DNA of 64,000 bases from Wagnerdoeblera sp046292685 (GTDB lineage Bacteria; Pseudomonadota; Alphaproteobacteria; Rhodobacterales; Rhodobacteraceae), in contig NZ_JBKBQM010000004.1 of the NCBI RefSeq assembly GCF_046292685.1, forward strand, positions 1 through 64,000, given 5' to 3'. Under the pieces are notes generated by a model. The model saw only the letters and a program-made list of their open reading frames with translations, made no database searches and had not been told where the DNA came from. Both the position numbers and the translations under genes were made by a program. Position 1 is the stretch's first letter. Each line of letters starts with the position of its first letter. Of the stretch, positions 8,395 to 18,362 are shown piece by piece.

Positions 8395-9153
8395 TTGTCC
8401 GATTTGCGCCTTTCCACCGTTCCGCGCCGCATCGCAGGGGTTCTTGGCATCGCCGTGCTGGCGGGCTGCGCGGCGCCGCCTCCGGTGCCGGTGCCGCAGA
8501 GCGACCCCTACGAAGACCTCAACCGGCGCACCCACGCCTTCAACCTGGCGCTCGACAAGGCTGTTGTCGGCCCTTTGGCGCGCGGGGCGCGGCCTGCGCT
8601 GGAGGGCCCGCTGGGGGTCGGGGTCAGCAACCTGGCCGGCAACCTGTCGATGCCTTCGGCGATCCTCAACAAGGTGCTGCAAGGCCGGCTGGAGGATGCC
8701 GTTCACAACACCTGGCGCTTTGCGATCAATACCACCATCGGCCTCGGCGGGCTGCTGGACCCCGCGTCGGCGATGGGCCTGACCGAACGCGACACCGATT
8801 TCGGCGCCACGCTGCACACCTGGGGCGTGGGCGAAGGTGCTTACATGGTCTTGCCCGTCGTCGGCCCCTCGACCGAACGCGATGCCGCAGGCCGGATCGT
8901 GGATGCCTTCATCGACCCCTTGGGTTTTGTGCTGCAAAAGCCCGAAAGCACCTGGGCACGAGCCTTCAAGATCGGTTCAAAGCTCAGTGATCGGGCCCGC
9001 TTCAGCAACAGCGTGGACTCGATCTTGCACGAAAGTGCCGATAGTTACGCCCAGATGAGGCTGCTTTACCTGCAAAGTCGCCGGTTCGAATTGGGACAGG
9101 AGGTTGCAGATGACGCGTTCATCGACCCGTATGCGGACCCTTACGGCAACTGA
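8395..9153 (+). CDS. mlaA: MlaA/VacJ-family outer-membrane lipoprotein
   Basis: The 252-residue protein has a lipoprotein signal with lipobox LAGC (Cys25). It then shows the MlaA core: DPYEDLNRRTHAFN, GVSNLAGNLSMPSAILN, INTTIGLGGLLDPAS, DTDFGATLHTWGVGEGAYMVLPVVGPSTERDA and FIDP. MlaA works in the outer membrane to remove misplaced phospholipids and passes them to periplasmic MlaC. The start is a TTG; it is the first start-type codon after an in-frame stop at 8371, and no clear Shine-Dalgarno is seen. It overlaps the MlaC gene by 44 bases. The inner-membrane MlaFED complex is not in the window. Confidence 0.9.
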   Translation: MSDLRLSTVPRRIAGVLGIAVLAGCAAPPPVPVPQSDPYEDLNRRTHAFNLALDKAVVGPLARGARPALEGPLGVGVSNLAGNLSMPSAILNKVLQGRLEDAVHNTWRFAINTTIGLGGLLDPASAMGLTERDTDFGATLHTWGVGEGAYMVLPVVGPSTERDAAGRIVDAFIDPLGFVLQKPESTWARAFKIGSKLSDRARFSNSVDSILHESADSYAQMRLLYLQSRRFELGQEVADDAFIDPYADPYGN

Positions 9154-9745
9154 TCCGCGGCGCCGGGCGTTGTTGGCGGGTGGTGCGGTCTATGCCGGGC
9201 TGCTGCTGGCCGGCGCCCCTGTGCTGGCCTTTACCGTGGAACAGGCCCGGGCGCTGATCGACCGCGCCATCGGCGAAGTGAACGCCACCATCAACTCGGG
9301 CAAGCCCGAAGCCGCGATGCTGAAGGATTTCGAAGGCATCTTCGCGCGCTATGCCGATGTGCCCACCATCGCGCGCTCGGCCCTGGGGCCGGCCGCCCGC
9401 AGCGCAAGCCCCGCGCAGATGCAGGCCTTCACCGAGGCGTTCCGCATCTACATCTCGCGCAAGTATGGCCGCCGTTTCCGCGAATTCATCGGCGGCCAGA
9501 TCGAGGTGACCGGCGCCCAGACGCTGAAAAGCTATTACGAGGTGCTGACCGTCGCCAAGCTGCGCGGCAAGGCCCCGTTCGACATGCGCTGGCATGTGTC
9601 GGATCGCAGCGGGCGGCAACTGTTCTTCAACATCATCATCGAAGGTGTGAACATGCTGGCGGCCGAACGCACCGAGATCGGCAGCATGCTGGACCGCCGC
9701 CGGGGCGACATCAACGCCCTGATCGCCGACCTCAAGGCGACCTGA
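9110..9745 (+). CDS. mlaC: MlaC/Ttg2D-family periplasmic phospholipid-binding protein
   Basis: This 211-residue protein begins with an arginine-rich signal region (DPRRRALLAGGAVYAGLLL, Tat-like) and a likely cleavage near VLAF. The MlaC domain follows, with ALIDRAIGEVNATINSG, FEGIFARYADV, ALGPAARSASPAQMQAFTEAFRIYISRKYGRRF and a terminal helix. It shuttles phospholipids between MlaA and the inner-membrane Mla complex. The ATG at 9110 is preferred because AGGAGG lies at 9098-9103; the gene starts inside mlaA, pointing to translational coupling. Its 3' end overlaps the convergent gene by 14 bases. Confidence 0.88.
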   Translation: MTRSSTRMRTLTATDPRRRALLAGGAVYAGLLLAGAPVLAFTVEQARALIDRAIGEVNATINSGKPEAAMLKDFEGIFARYADVPTIARSALGPAARSASPAQMQAFTEAFRIYISRKYGRRFREFIGGQIEVTGAQTLKSYYEVLTVAKLRGKAPFDMRWHVSDRSGRQLFFNIIIEGVNMLAAERTEIGSMLDRRRGDINALIADLKAT

Positions 9746-10430
9746 GCGGCGGCCCTGCGGCTGCCGCCCGCCATCCGCCCGACACGAAGGCGTCGAAGGC
9801 GCCGGTTTCCAGAACCTTTTCGAAGGACATGTGGCCGGCATATCCGGGCACCGGCACCAGCGATACCCCCGGCAAGCCTTCAACGTGCCTGGCATGCGCT
9901 GCGTTCTCCCGCGCATCGGCGCCGAACCAGATTGTCCGCTGCGTTGCCCCGGCCGAGGCACCAAAGTCCTGGGCCAGGTCCAGGGCATCGCGGCCGAACT
10001 GCGCCTCCATGCGCTGCACCAGCAATTTCGCGCGCGGATCGCCGACCCGTTCCGCGGCCAGCAAGCCGGTCGGGGGCGAGGCGCACAGGACATGGGCCGC
10101 GCCCAGCCCCAGCCCGTATCGGATGGCCCCGAACCCGCCGCCCGAAGTGCAACGACAGATCACCCGCCGGGTCTCCAGCCGGTGCGACCTGTCGCGCAGG
10201 GCTTCGAGCCCCCCGCCCAGGTCCGGCACGAGCGAAGGCACGCCGCCTTGAAACAGGGTCATTTCGGGGTCGCGCAGGTAGATGGCGGAATGGTTTTGCG
10301 CGGCGCAGAACGCATCGACCCATTCCAAGGGCGCCATCAGCCTGTTGGCCAGCCCGGCAAAGCCCAGCAGCGCGCCCCCCGATCCGCCCGCCGCGCCGAC
10401 CAGAACGTCCGACCCGTCATCCGCGATCAC
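9732..10430 (-). CDS. hypothetical protein, alpha/beta-hydrolase-like
   Basis: About 232 residues from a GTG at 10430. The segment ALLGFAGLANRLMAPLEW ... YLRDPEMTLFQGGVPSL, then CRCTSGGGFGAIRYGLGLGAAHVL, resembles alphaproteobacterial proteins with an alpha/beta-hydrolase-like fold. In those proteins a nucleophile elbow reads G.SAGGFGA; here it reads CTSGGGFGA, so the nucleophile Ser may be the one after Thr. Activity is uncertain. A late His in GYAGHMSF could complete a triad. The start is weak (no good ribosome binding site); the frame is open much further upstream through a 12-bp tandem repeat, but that part does not look coding. The 3' end overlaps mlaC by 14 bases in convergent orientation. 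Confidence 0.6.
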   Translation of the reverse strand: MIADDGSDVLVGAAGGSGGALLGFAGLANRLMAPLEWVDAFCAAQNHSAIYLRDPEMTLFQGGVPSLVPDLGGGLEALRDRSHRLETRRVICRCTSGGGFGAIRYGLGLGAAHVLCASPPTGLLAAERVGDPRAKLLVQRMEAQFGRDALDLAQDFGASAGATQRTIWFGADARENAAHARHVEGLPGVSLVPVPGYAGHMSFEKVLETGAFDAFVSGGWRAAAAGPPLRSP

Positions 10431-10728
10431 CGGCCGCCGGAACCGCGCGGGGCGCGGCGCGCTGGCCGGGGCATCGGCCCAGGTATCGGCCCAGGTATCG
10501 GCCCAGATATCGGCCGCGTCGGCCGGGGCGCGTCGCTGGCAGGCGATAGTGGAAGGGCCGGACTCCGACAATCCCTGTCGTTCCTTTGCGGCGGCGCACC
10601 CTCTGCCGTGCGCCAGCCGGCCCTTTCCAGTGCCGGCTGCGGGGCGCCCGGTGCGGGGGGCGGCATTTCCCCCTCGCGCCGCGCGGGGGCTTTGCCTATA
10701 ACCGGCGCGACCAGACCGGAGATGCCCG
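10431..10728. other. intergenic region upstream of rpiA
   Basis: Divergent spacer of about 298 bases holding the 12-bp tandem repeat and very GC-rich DNA. I see no coding region. The ribosome binding site of rpiA (GGAGATGCCCG just ahead of 10729) is modest. Confidence 0.5.
10473..10520. repeat. 12-bp tandem repeat, four units
   Basis: ATCGGCCCAGGT occurs at 10473 and 10485, then with one change at 10497 and as a degenerate fourth unit at 10509. It lies just upstream of the alpha/beta-hydrolase-like gene (minus strand) and about 210 bases ahead of rpiA. If the minus-strand gene started further upstream the units would encode repeated Trp-Ala-Asp-Thr. Confidence 0.8.
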
Positions 10729-11517
10729 ATGCCCGCAGACCTTTCCCCGATCGACAAGGCCAAGTTCGTTGCCGCGCGCCGTGCCGTGGCCTTTGTCGAA
10801 GACGGCATGAAGCTGGGCCTCGGCACCGGGTCCACCGCCGCCTGGATGGTGCGCTGCCTGGCCGAGCGCGTGCGCGAGGAGGGGTTGCGCGTCACCGGCG
10901 TTCCTACCTCCAGCCGCACGGCGGAACTGGCGCGGCAGCTCGGGCTGCACATCACCTCGCTTGACGATGCCAAGTGGCTGGACCTCACCATCGACGGCGC
11001 CGACGAATTCGACGCCAACCTGAACCTCATCAAGGGCGGCGGCGGGGCGCTCTTGCAGGAAAAGATCGTGGCCACCGCCTCGGACCAGATGGTCGTCATC
11101 ACCGACGCCGCCAAGGAGGTTGCGGCCCTGGGCGCCTTTCCGCTGCCGATCGAGGTGATCCCCTTCGGTTGGCAGACCACCCGCACCCTGGTCGAGGAAA
11201 CGCTGGGCAGCCTCGATGTGCTGGGGCGCGAGGTGACGCTGCGCATGAACGGCGACCGCGCCTTTGTCACCGACGAAGGCAACTACATCCTCGACCTGCA
11301 TCTGGGGCGCATCGGCAACCCGCGGCAACTGTCGCTGATCTTGAACCAGATTCCGGGCGTGGTGGAAAACGGGCTGTTCATCGACATCTGCGACATCGTG
11401 GTGGTCGGCCACGGCGACGGCCGGGTGGACGTGCGCGACATCAATGCCGGCACCGTCACCCACGACCGGGTGGAGTTCGCCGAAACCGACAACGTCTTCC
11501 GCGACCTCGGGGACTAG
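10729..11517 (+). CDS. rpiA: ribose-5-phosphate isomerase A
   Basis: The 262-residue protein has the RpiA motifs GLGTGSTAAWMV (phosphate-binding loop), TSSRTAELARQLG, DGADEFDANLNLIKGGGGALLQEKI with the catalytic Asp and Glu, and TDAAKEVAALGAFPLPIEV. It interconverts ribose-5-phosphate and ribulose-5-phosphate in the pentose phosphate pathway. Length and motif spacing are normal. It leads an apparent operon with the small membrane protein gene four bases downstream and glutathione reductase after it. That link could tie NADPH-related pentose flux to glutathione reduction (inference). Confidence 0.96.
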   Translation: MPADLSPIDKAKFVAARRAVAFVEDGMKLGLGTGSTAAWMVRCLAERVREEGLRVTGVPTSSRTAELARQLGLHITSLDDAKWLDLTIDGADEFDANLNLIKGGGGALLQEKIVATASDQMVVITDAAKEVAALGAFPLPIEVIPFGWQTTRTLVEETLGSLDVLGREVTLRMNGDRAFVTDEGNYILDLHLGRIGNPRQLSLILNQIPGVVENGLFIDICDIVVVGHGDGRVDVRDINAGTVTHDRVEFAETDNVFRDLGD

Positions 11518-11521
11518 GCGC

Positions 11522-11986
11522 GTGACCCTGACCATCCACCGCACGGCCCGCGGCACGGCTGCTGCCGCGCTGAACCTTGCCCTGACCGGGCTGTCGGGCG
11601 TGATCCTGCTGGGCAACCAGTGGGTCGCGGCCGAGCCTTCGGTGGTCGGGGCGGTGGCCGGCGTGCTGATGCTGGCCTGGGCCGGGCTGATCCTGTCGGC
11701 GCTGTTGCGTCCGGTGCTGCTGGTCGCCGACGACGCGGGCCTTTCGGTGCGCCGGGTGCTGGGCTGGCACCGCTTTGCCTGGCCCGACCTGCTGTGGGCC
11801 GACCTGCAAGGCAGCCGCGCCGTGCTGTTTGCCGCCCGGGCCGGCGGGCGCGACCGCTATGCCGCGCTGCCGCGCCGCCCGGTGGCGCCCGAGGACTTCG
11901 ACCGCCTGTCGCAAACCCTGCGCCAGCGCCGCCCCGACCTGCCGCTGAAGAACCCCGCCACCCCAACCCTGCCGGAGGCCGCATGA
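11522..11986 (+). CDS. small membrane protein of unknown function
   Basis: The 154-residue protein starts at a GTG four bases behind rpiA. Two hydrophobic segments (about 12-32 and 38-62, LALTGLSGVILLG and VVGAVAGVLMLAWAGLILSALL) are followed by a soluble region (VADDAGLSVRRVLGWHRFAWPDLLWADLQG...) that looks like a small beta-rich membrane-linked domain of the PH type. I do not recognise a defined family. The stop overlaps the glutathione reductase start as ATGA, so it is probably co-translated between rpiA and gor. Confidence 0.75.
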   Translation: MTLTIHRTARGTAAAALNLALTGLSGVILLGNQWVAAEPSVVGAVAGVLMLAWAGLILSALLRPVLLVADDAGLSVRRVLGWHRFAWPDLLWADLQGSRAVLFAARAGGRDRYAALPRRPVAPEDFDRLSQTLRQRRPDLPLKNPATPTLPEAA

Positions 11987-13344
11987 GCTTTGATCTGGAT
12001 CTTTTCGTGATCGGTGGCGGGTCGGGTGGGGTGCGCGCCGCGCGCATCGCCGCCGCCGAAGGCGGGGCCCGCGTCGCCCTGGCCGAGGAATACCGCATGG
12101 GCGGCACCTGCGTGATCCGCGGCTGCGTTCCGAAAAAGCTGATGGTCTATGCCAGCGCCTTTCCCGGCCAGATCGCCGATGCCCGCGGCTATGGCTGGGA
12201 TGCGGCCGCCGGCGGGTTCGACTGGCCGCGGTTCCGCACCGCGCTGGAGGCCGAGCTCGACCGGCTGGAACGCGCCTACCGTTCCGGGCTGACCGGCGCC
12301 GGCGTCACCATCCACGACACCCGCGCCACGGTGCTGGACCCGCACACCGTGCAACTGGCCACCGGCCAGACCCTGACCGCCCGCCATATCCTGATCGCCA
12401 CCGGCGGCACCCCCTTCGTGCCCGATGTGCCGGGGGCAGAGCTGGCGCTGACCTCGAACGACATCTTCCGGCTGGAGGCGCTGCCCCGGTCCATCCTGAT
12501 CGTCGGCGGCGGCTACATCGCCTGCGAATTCGCCTGCATCCTGAACGGGCTGGGCGTGCAGGTGACGCAGTATTACCGCGGTGCCCAGATCCTGCGCGGC
12601 TTCGACGACGAGGCGCGCGGCCATGTCGCCGATGCGATGGCGGCCCAGGGCATCGACATCCACTGCGGCGCCGACGTGCTGCGCATGGAACGCGCGCCCG
12701 GCGGCGGCGCCCGGGTCGAGGCGACCAACGGCACCGACCGCACCTTCGACGCGGTGCTTTACGCCACCGGCCGGCGGCCCAACAGCGCGGGGCTGGGGCT
12801 CGAACCCCTCGGCGTGCAGTTCGGCCGCAACGGGCAGATCCTGGTCGATGGCTACAGCCAGACCGCCGTGCCCTCGATCTTTGCCGTGGGCGACGTGACC
12901 GACCGCATCGCCCTGACGCCGGTTGCCATCCGCGAAGGCCACGCCTTTGCCGACACGGTGTTCAAGGGCACGCCGCGCCAGGCCGACCACGACCTTGTGG
13001 CCAGCGCCGTCTTTACCCAGCCCGAGCTGGCCGCCGTGGGCCTGACCGAGGAGGCCGCGCGCGACCGCGAGCCGATCGAGGTCTATGTCGCCAGCTTCCG
13101 CCCGATGCAGACCCTGTTCGCCGGCCGGCAGGACCGGGCGCTGTTCAAGCTGATCGTGGCACAGGGGTCGCGCAAGGTTCTGGGCTGCCACATCGTCGGC
13201 CCCGGCGCGGCCGAGATGATCCAGATGGTGGCCATCGCCATCAAGATGGGCGCCACCAAGGAGGATTTCGACCGCACCTGTGCCGTCCATCCCACCATGG
13301 CCGAAGAACTCGTGACCATGAAAAAGCCGATCCGTCGCAGCTGA
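11983..13344 (+). CDS. gor: glutathione-disulfide reductase
   Basis: The 453-residue flavoprotein has FAD motif VIGGGSGGVRAARIAA, the redox-active disulfide in GGTCVIRGCVPKK, the NAD(P)H fold GGGYIACEFACILNGLG and the second FAD motif FAVGDVTDRIALTPVA. The dimerisation domain carries HPTMAEELV with the catalytic His-Glu pair. An Arg pair near YYRGAQILRGFD fits NADPH preference. It reduces GSSG to GSH in the cytosol. The ATG overlaps the preceding stop. The second fold reads ACEFACILNGLG with Cys where Gly is more usual. Trypanothione-type or mercuric reductases are unlikely given these motifs. Confidence 0.94.
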   Translation: MSFDLDLFVIGGGSGGVRAARIAAAEGGARVALAEEYRMGGTCVIRGCVPKKLMVYASAFPGQIADARGYGWDAAAGGFDWPRFRTALEAELDRLERAYRSGLTGAGVTIHDTRATVLDPHTVQLATGQTLTARHILIATGGTPFVPDVPGAELALTSNDIFRLEALPRSILIVGGGYIACEFACILNGLGVQVTQYYRGAQILRGFDDEARGHVADAMAAQGIDIHCGADVLRMERAPGGGARVEATNGTDRTFDAVLYATGRRPNSAGLGLEPLGVQFGRNGQILVDGYSQTAVPSIFAVGDVTDRIALTPVAIREGHAFADTVFKGTPRQADHDLVASAVFTQPELAAVGLTEEAARDREPIEVYVASFRPMQTLFAGRQDRALFKLIVAQGSRKVLGCHIVGPGAAEMIQMVAIAIKMGATKEDFDRTCAVHPTMAEELVTMKKPIRRS

Positions 13345-13411
13345 CCGGGTTGATTTCCGGCGCAAAATGACCAGTTAGACCACAACGGAAAGCAAGAAGG
13401 GAACAAAACCC

Positions 13412-14572
13412 ATGGCGGGAAGCGGAGGACCCTGGGGCGGCGGCTCCGGCGGCGGAGACGGCGGCAACCGGGGCTCGGGTCCCGGGGGCGGCGGGCGCAA
13501 GCCGGGCCAGGACGGCCCGCAGATCCCGGAAATCGACGAATTGATGAAAAAGGGCCAGGAACAGCTGCGCGTGCTGATGGGCGGGCGCGGCGGCAACGGC
13601 GGCCGTGGCACCGGCGGGCCGGGGCGCGGCGGGCCGGGCGGACCGGCGATCTCGAAAGGCGGCCTCTTGCTGGGCGGGGCGGCGGCGGTGGTCCTGTGGG
13701 TCATGGCCAGCTTCTACACCGTCAAGCCCGAGGAACGCGCCGTCGAGCTGTTCCTGGGCGAGTTTCGCGGCATCGGCAACCCGGGTCTGAACTTTGCGCC
13801 CTGGCCGCTGGTCACCGCGGAAATCGTGCAGGTCACCGGCGAACGCGTCACCGACATCGGCACCGGCCGGGGCGGCCCGCTCGATACCGGGCTGATGCTG
13901 ACGCGCGACCAGAACATCGTGGACATCGAATTCCAGGTGGTCTGGAACGTGTCCGACCCGGCGGCCTTCCTGTTCAACCTCAAGGATCCGACCGAAACCA
14001 TCCGCGCCGTGTCGGAATCGGCCATGCGCGACATCATCGCGCGGTCTGAACTGGCGCCCATCCTCAACCGCGACCGCGGCGCCATCGCGGCCGACCTGCG
14101 CGCCGCCGTTCAAGGCACGCTCGACAGTTACCAGGCCGGCATCAACGTGGTCCGCATCAACTTCGACCGCGCCGACCCCCCGCGCGAGGTCATCGACAGC
14201 TTCCGCGAGGTGCAGGCCGCCCAGCAGGAACGCGACCGGCTGGAGAAAGAGGCCGATGCCTACGCCAACCGCGTGACCGCCGGCGCCCGAGGCGAGGCCG
14301 CGCGCCTGCTGGAACAGGCCGAAGGCTACCGCGCCGAGGTGGTGAACGCCGCCCAGGGCGAGGCCAGCCGCTTTCTGGCCGTCTACGAGGAATACATCAA
14401 GGCGCCCGACGTGACCCGGCGGCGCATGTATCTGGAAACGATGGAAAAGGTGCTGGGCGACATGAACAAGGTCATCCTTGACGGCGTATCGGGCGAAGGC
14501 GCGCAAGGCGTCGTGCCCTATCTGCCGCTCAACGACCTGAACCGTCCTGTTGCCTCGGGGGCCAGCCGATGA
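13412..14572 (+). CDS. hflK: FtsH protease modulator HflK
   Basis: The 386-residue protein starts with a Gly-rich cytosolic stretch (about 1-75). One membrane segment follows (about 88-108, GGLLLGGAAAVVLWVMASF), then a SPFH/prohibitin domain (TVKPEERAVELFLGEF ... DIEFQVVWNVSDPAAFLFN). A long Ala/Glu/Arg-rich helical arm ends the protein. HflK and HflC form a periplasmic cage around FtsH and shape membrane protein quality control. AGAAGGGAA stands ahead of the ATG. hflC overlaps its end by four bases. Confidence 0.95.
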   Translation: MAGSGGPWGGGSGGGDGGNRGSGPGGGGRKPGQDGPQIPEIDELMKKGQEQLRVLMGGRGGNGGRGTGGPGRGGPGGPAISKGGLLLGGAAAVVLWVMASFYTVKPEERAVELFLGEFRGIGNPGLNFAPWPLVTAEIVQVTGERVTDIGTGRGGPLDTGLMLTRDQNIVDIEFQVVWNVSDPAAFLFNLKDPTETIRAVSESAMRDIIARSELAPILNRDRGAIAADLRAAVQGTLDSYQAGINVVRINFDRADPPREVIDSFREVQAAQQERDRLEKEADAYANRVTAGARGEAARLLEQAEGYRAEVVNAAQGEASRFLAVYEEYIKAPDVTRRRMYLETMEKVLGDMNKVILDGVSGEGAQGVVPYLPLNDLNRPVASGASR

Positions 14573-15450
14573 ACCGTTCCGCGCTTCTTCTGCCGATTCT
14601 CGCCGTCGTCGTCGCCGGCATCATGTCGTCGCTGTTCATCGTGGACGAACGCGAAAAGGTGCTGGTGCTGCAATTCGGCCAGGTGAAACAGGTCAAGGAA
14701 ACCCCGGGCCTCGGCTTCAAGATTCCGCTTATCCAGGAAGTCGTCACCTACGAGGATCGCATCCTCGGCCTGCAGACCGCCCCGCTGGAAGTCACGCCGC
14801 TGGACGATCGCCGCCTTGTCGTCGATGCCTTTGCGCGCTGGCGCATCGTCAACCTGATCGACTTCCGCGAGGCCGTGGGTGCCGGCGGCGAAAACGCGGC
14901 TCAGGTGCGGCTCGAACGCATCATCACCGCCGCCATCCGCGAGGTTCTGGGTGGCGTGCCGTCGAACCGCGTCCTGTCCGAAGACCGCACGTCGCTGATG
15001 AACCAGATCCGCGACAATGCCCGCCGTCAGGCGCTGTCGCTGGGGGTGGATGTCGTGGACGTGCGCCTGACCCGCACCGACCTGCCGGAACAGAACCTTG
15101 CGGCCACCTATGCCCGGATGCGCGCCGAACGCGAACGCGAAGCCGCCGACGAACGCGCCCGCGGCGAAGAAGCGGCACAGCGCGTGCGCGCCGCCGCCGA
15201 CCGCACGGTGATCGAGCTGACCTCCGACGCCCGCCGCCAGGCCGAGGTGATCCGCGGCGAGGCCGACGCCGAACGCAACCGCGTCTATGCCGAAGCGTTC
15301 GGCCGCGACCCCGAGTTCTTCGCCTTCACCCGCTCGCTCACCTCTTATGAACGCGCGCTGCAAGGGGCGAACTCCTCGATCGTGATGCAGCCGGACAGCA
15401 CCTTCTTCGACTACCTGCGAACCGACAAGGCGCCGGGCCGCAGCGAATGA
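14569..15450 (+). CDS. hflC: FtsH protease modulator HflC
   Basis: The 293-residue protein has an N-terminal membrane segment (about 4-24), then the SPFH domain (VDEREKVLVLQFGQVKQVKETPGLGFKIPLIQEV, VDAFARWRIVNLIDF) and a charged helical arm rich in Arg-Glu-Ala. The end, SSIVMQPDSTFFDYL, is typical of HflC. It partners HflK in the complex with FtsH. The start overlaps hflK as ATGA, and its own stop overlaps the DUF2065 gene in the same way. Confidence 0.95.
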   Translation: MNRSALLLPILAVVVAGIMSSLFIVDEREKVLVLQFGQVKQVKETPGLGFKIPLIQEVVTYEDRILGLQTAPLEVTPLDDRRLVVDAFARWRIVNLIDFREAVGAGGENAAQVRLERIITAAIREVLGGVPSNRVLSEDRTSLMNQIRDNARRQALSLGVDVVDVRLTRTDLPEQNLAATYARMRAEREREAADERARGEEAAQRVRAAADRTVIELTSDARRQAEVIRGEADAERNRVYAEAFGRDPEFFAFTRSLTSYERALQGANSSIVMQPDSTFFDYLRTDKAPGRSE

Positions 15451-15644
15451 GCTTCGTGCTGCTGGCACTTGGCCTTGTGCTTGTCGTCGAGGGGCTGGCG
15501 TTCGCGCTGGCCCCTTCGCGCATGCAGGACATCGCCGCCATGATCGCGGCCATCCCGCCCGAACGCCGGCGCCTGATCGGGCTGGTGATGCTGGCGCTGG
15601 GGGTGGCGCTGGTCTGGGGGGCGCGGCGGCTCGGGGCCTTCTGA
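15447..15644 (+). CDS. DUF2065-family small membrane protein
   Basis: Only 65 residues: a hydrophobic helix (FVLLALGLVLVVEGLAFALAP), a short loop with IPPERRRLIGLVMLALGVALVWGARR, and a second helix. This is the YjeT/DUF2065 pattern, commonly placed behind hflC. Its function is not known. Four-base overlap with hflC indicates translational coupling. Confidence 0.85.
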   Translation: MSFVLLALGLVLVVEGLAFALAPSRMQDIAAMIAAIPPERRRLIGLVMLALGVALVWGARRLGAF

Positions 15645-15734
15645 ACCGGCCGCGGCACGGCGGTTTCACAAGCTATTGAACCTGCTGCAACGTCATTTGC
15701 TTTCCGCCGCGGCCGCGCCCATTGTCAGCGCAGA

Positions 15735-15754
15735 GCCGGGTGGCAAAACCCGGC
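15735..15754. other. short hairpin ahead of the degP start
   Basis: GCCGGGT and ACCCGGC form a 7-bp stem with a 6-base loop, ten bases ahead of the GGAGG of the protease gene. It could affect translation of the leader; no role is shown by sequence alone. Confidence 0.35.
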
Positions 15755-15776
15755 AGTCAGGATGGAGGTTTTACCG

Positions 15777-17249
<1,473 letters not shown>

Positions 17250-17294
17250 CGGCGACCTGACCCTGGCGCGCGGGGGCAGCCTCGCGCGCCGACC

Positions 17295-17828
17295 CTATCG
17301 CGGCACTGCCACCAGGCCCAGCGCCTGCGCCGCCGCCAGCGACAGCACGCCGCTTTCCAGCCCGTTCGCCGCCTGATAGCGCAGCACCGCGGCTTCGGTC
17401 TCGTCGTCCATCTCGCCGGTCACCGTGCCGCCGAACAGCCCGCGCGCCTTCAGCGCCCGTTGCAGGCTGGCCACGAACACCGCTTCCGACTCCACCTCGG
17501 CCCGGCAGGGAATGCGGAACCACACCTGCTGGCGCGGCCGCAGCTCGGATTGCCGGGTTTCGGTGCGGAACACCGCCGGGTCCACCACCTGCCCGCTGGC
17601 ATCGCGCCGCTCGGGCGCGACCAGCACCTGTTCGGTCACCGTCTCGAACAGCGCGGGGCGGCCCATCCGGTGCCAGCACTGGCCCGGGGCCGGCGCGGGT
17701 TCGGCCGTGACCAGCGCCGCATCGAAGGCCGGCGCCGTCACCGGCGGCGCGACCGGCGGCGGCGCGCCCAGGCCGCAGGCCGCCAGCCCCAGAGCGGCCA
17801 CCCCGCCTGCCCATGCCTTCCAAGCCAT
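17295..17828 (-). CDS. lipoprotein with peptidoglycan-binding-like domain
   Basis: The 177-residue protein has a lipobox LAAC at Cys18. A Pro-rich linker leads to a small domain with C(W)H.MG and a later IPC Cys. The C-terminus holds a peptidoglycan-binding-type fold (LQRALKARGLFGGTVTGEMDDETEAAVLRYQAANGL, about 122-165). It is likely anchored to a membrane and contacts cell wall. It converges on degP with a 45-base gap. The precise role is unknown. Confidence 0.75.
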   Translation of the reverse strand: MAWKAWAGGVAALGLAACGLGAPPPVAPPVTAPAFDAALVTAEPAPAPGQCWHRMGRPALFETVTEQVLVAPERRDASGQVVDPAVFRTETRQSELRPRQQVWFRIPCRAEVESEAVFVASLQRALKARGLFGGTVTGEMDDETEAAVLRYQAANGLESGVLSLAAAQALGLVAVPR

Positions 17829-17969
17829 TGCCGCCGCCCGTTCCTGCCTCGCGCCGCATCATACCCGTTTCGCCGCACCGCCGGAAGCCGGCGCATCGCC
17901 CCTCTGGCAAATCCCGGAAACTTGCCCTATGTCGGCAACCGCAACACCGCACAAGAGGCTTGGCGCAAG

Positions 17970-18293
17970 ATGGCACGGATCACCTATGTCGAACACAACG
18001 GCCGCGAACACGTGATCGATGTCGCCCCCGGCCTCACGGTCATGGAAGGCGCGCGCGACAACGGCGTTCCGGGGATCGAGGCCGATTGCGGCGGGGCCTG
18101 CGCCTGCTCCACCTGCCATGTCTATGTCGATGCCGCCTGGGTGGCCAAGCTGCCGCCCAAGGACGCGATGGAAGCCGACATGCTGGATTTCGCCTGGCAG
18201 CCCGATCCCGAACGCTCGCGCCTGACCTGCCAGCTCAAGGTGACCCCCGCGCTCGACGGGCTCGTGGTGCACCTTCCAGAACGCCAGATCTGA
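17970..18293 (+). CDS. fdx: 2Fe-2S ferredoxin, adrenodoxin/ISC type
   Basis: The 107-residue protein has cluster ligands Cys40, Cys46, Cys49 and Cys87 in the C-x5-C-x2-C ... C spacing of vertebrate/ISC-type ferredoxins. Flanking marks are DCGGACACSTCHVYVD and RLTCQLKV. It carries single electrons in the cytosol, for example in Fe-S cluster assembly or to a P450. No ISC genes or P450 are adjacent. The ATG at 17970 is the only one that gives the standard N-terminus MARITYVEHNG. It leads proA by 69 bases. Confidence 0.93.
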   Translation: MARITYVEHNGREHVIDVAPGLTVMEGARDNGVPGIEADCGGACACSTCHVYVDAAWVAKLPPKDAMEADMLDFAWQPDPERSRLTCQLKVTPALDGLVVHLPERQI

Positions 18294-18362
18294 GCCCTCG
18301 CGCCTCCGCCTGCCCGGCCCGGCGGCGGCGCCCCACCCCGGCGCCGGTGCAGGAGGCACGGC

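Noticed and set aside
10431..11282. Long upstream extension of the alpha/beta-hydrolase-like gene
   Set aside because: It runs antisense to rpiA, whose coding sequence is certain, and its composition is that of a shadow frame.
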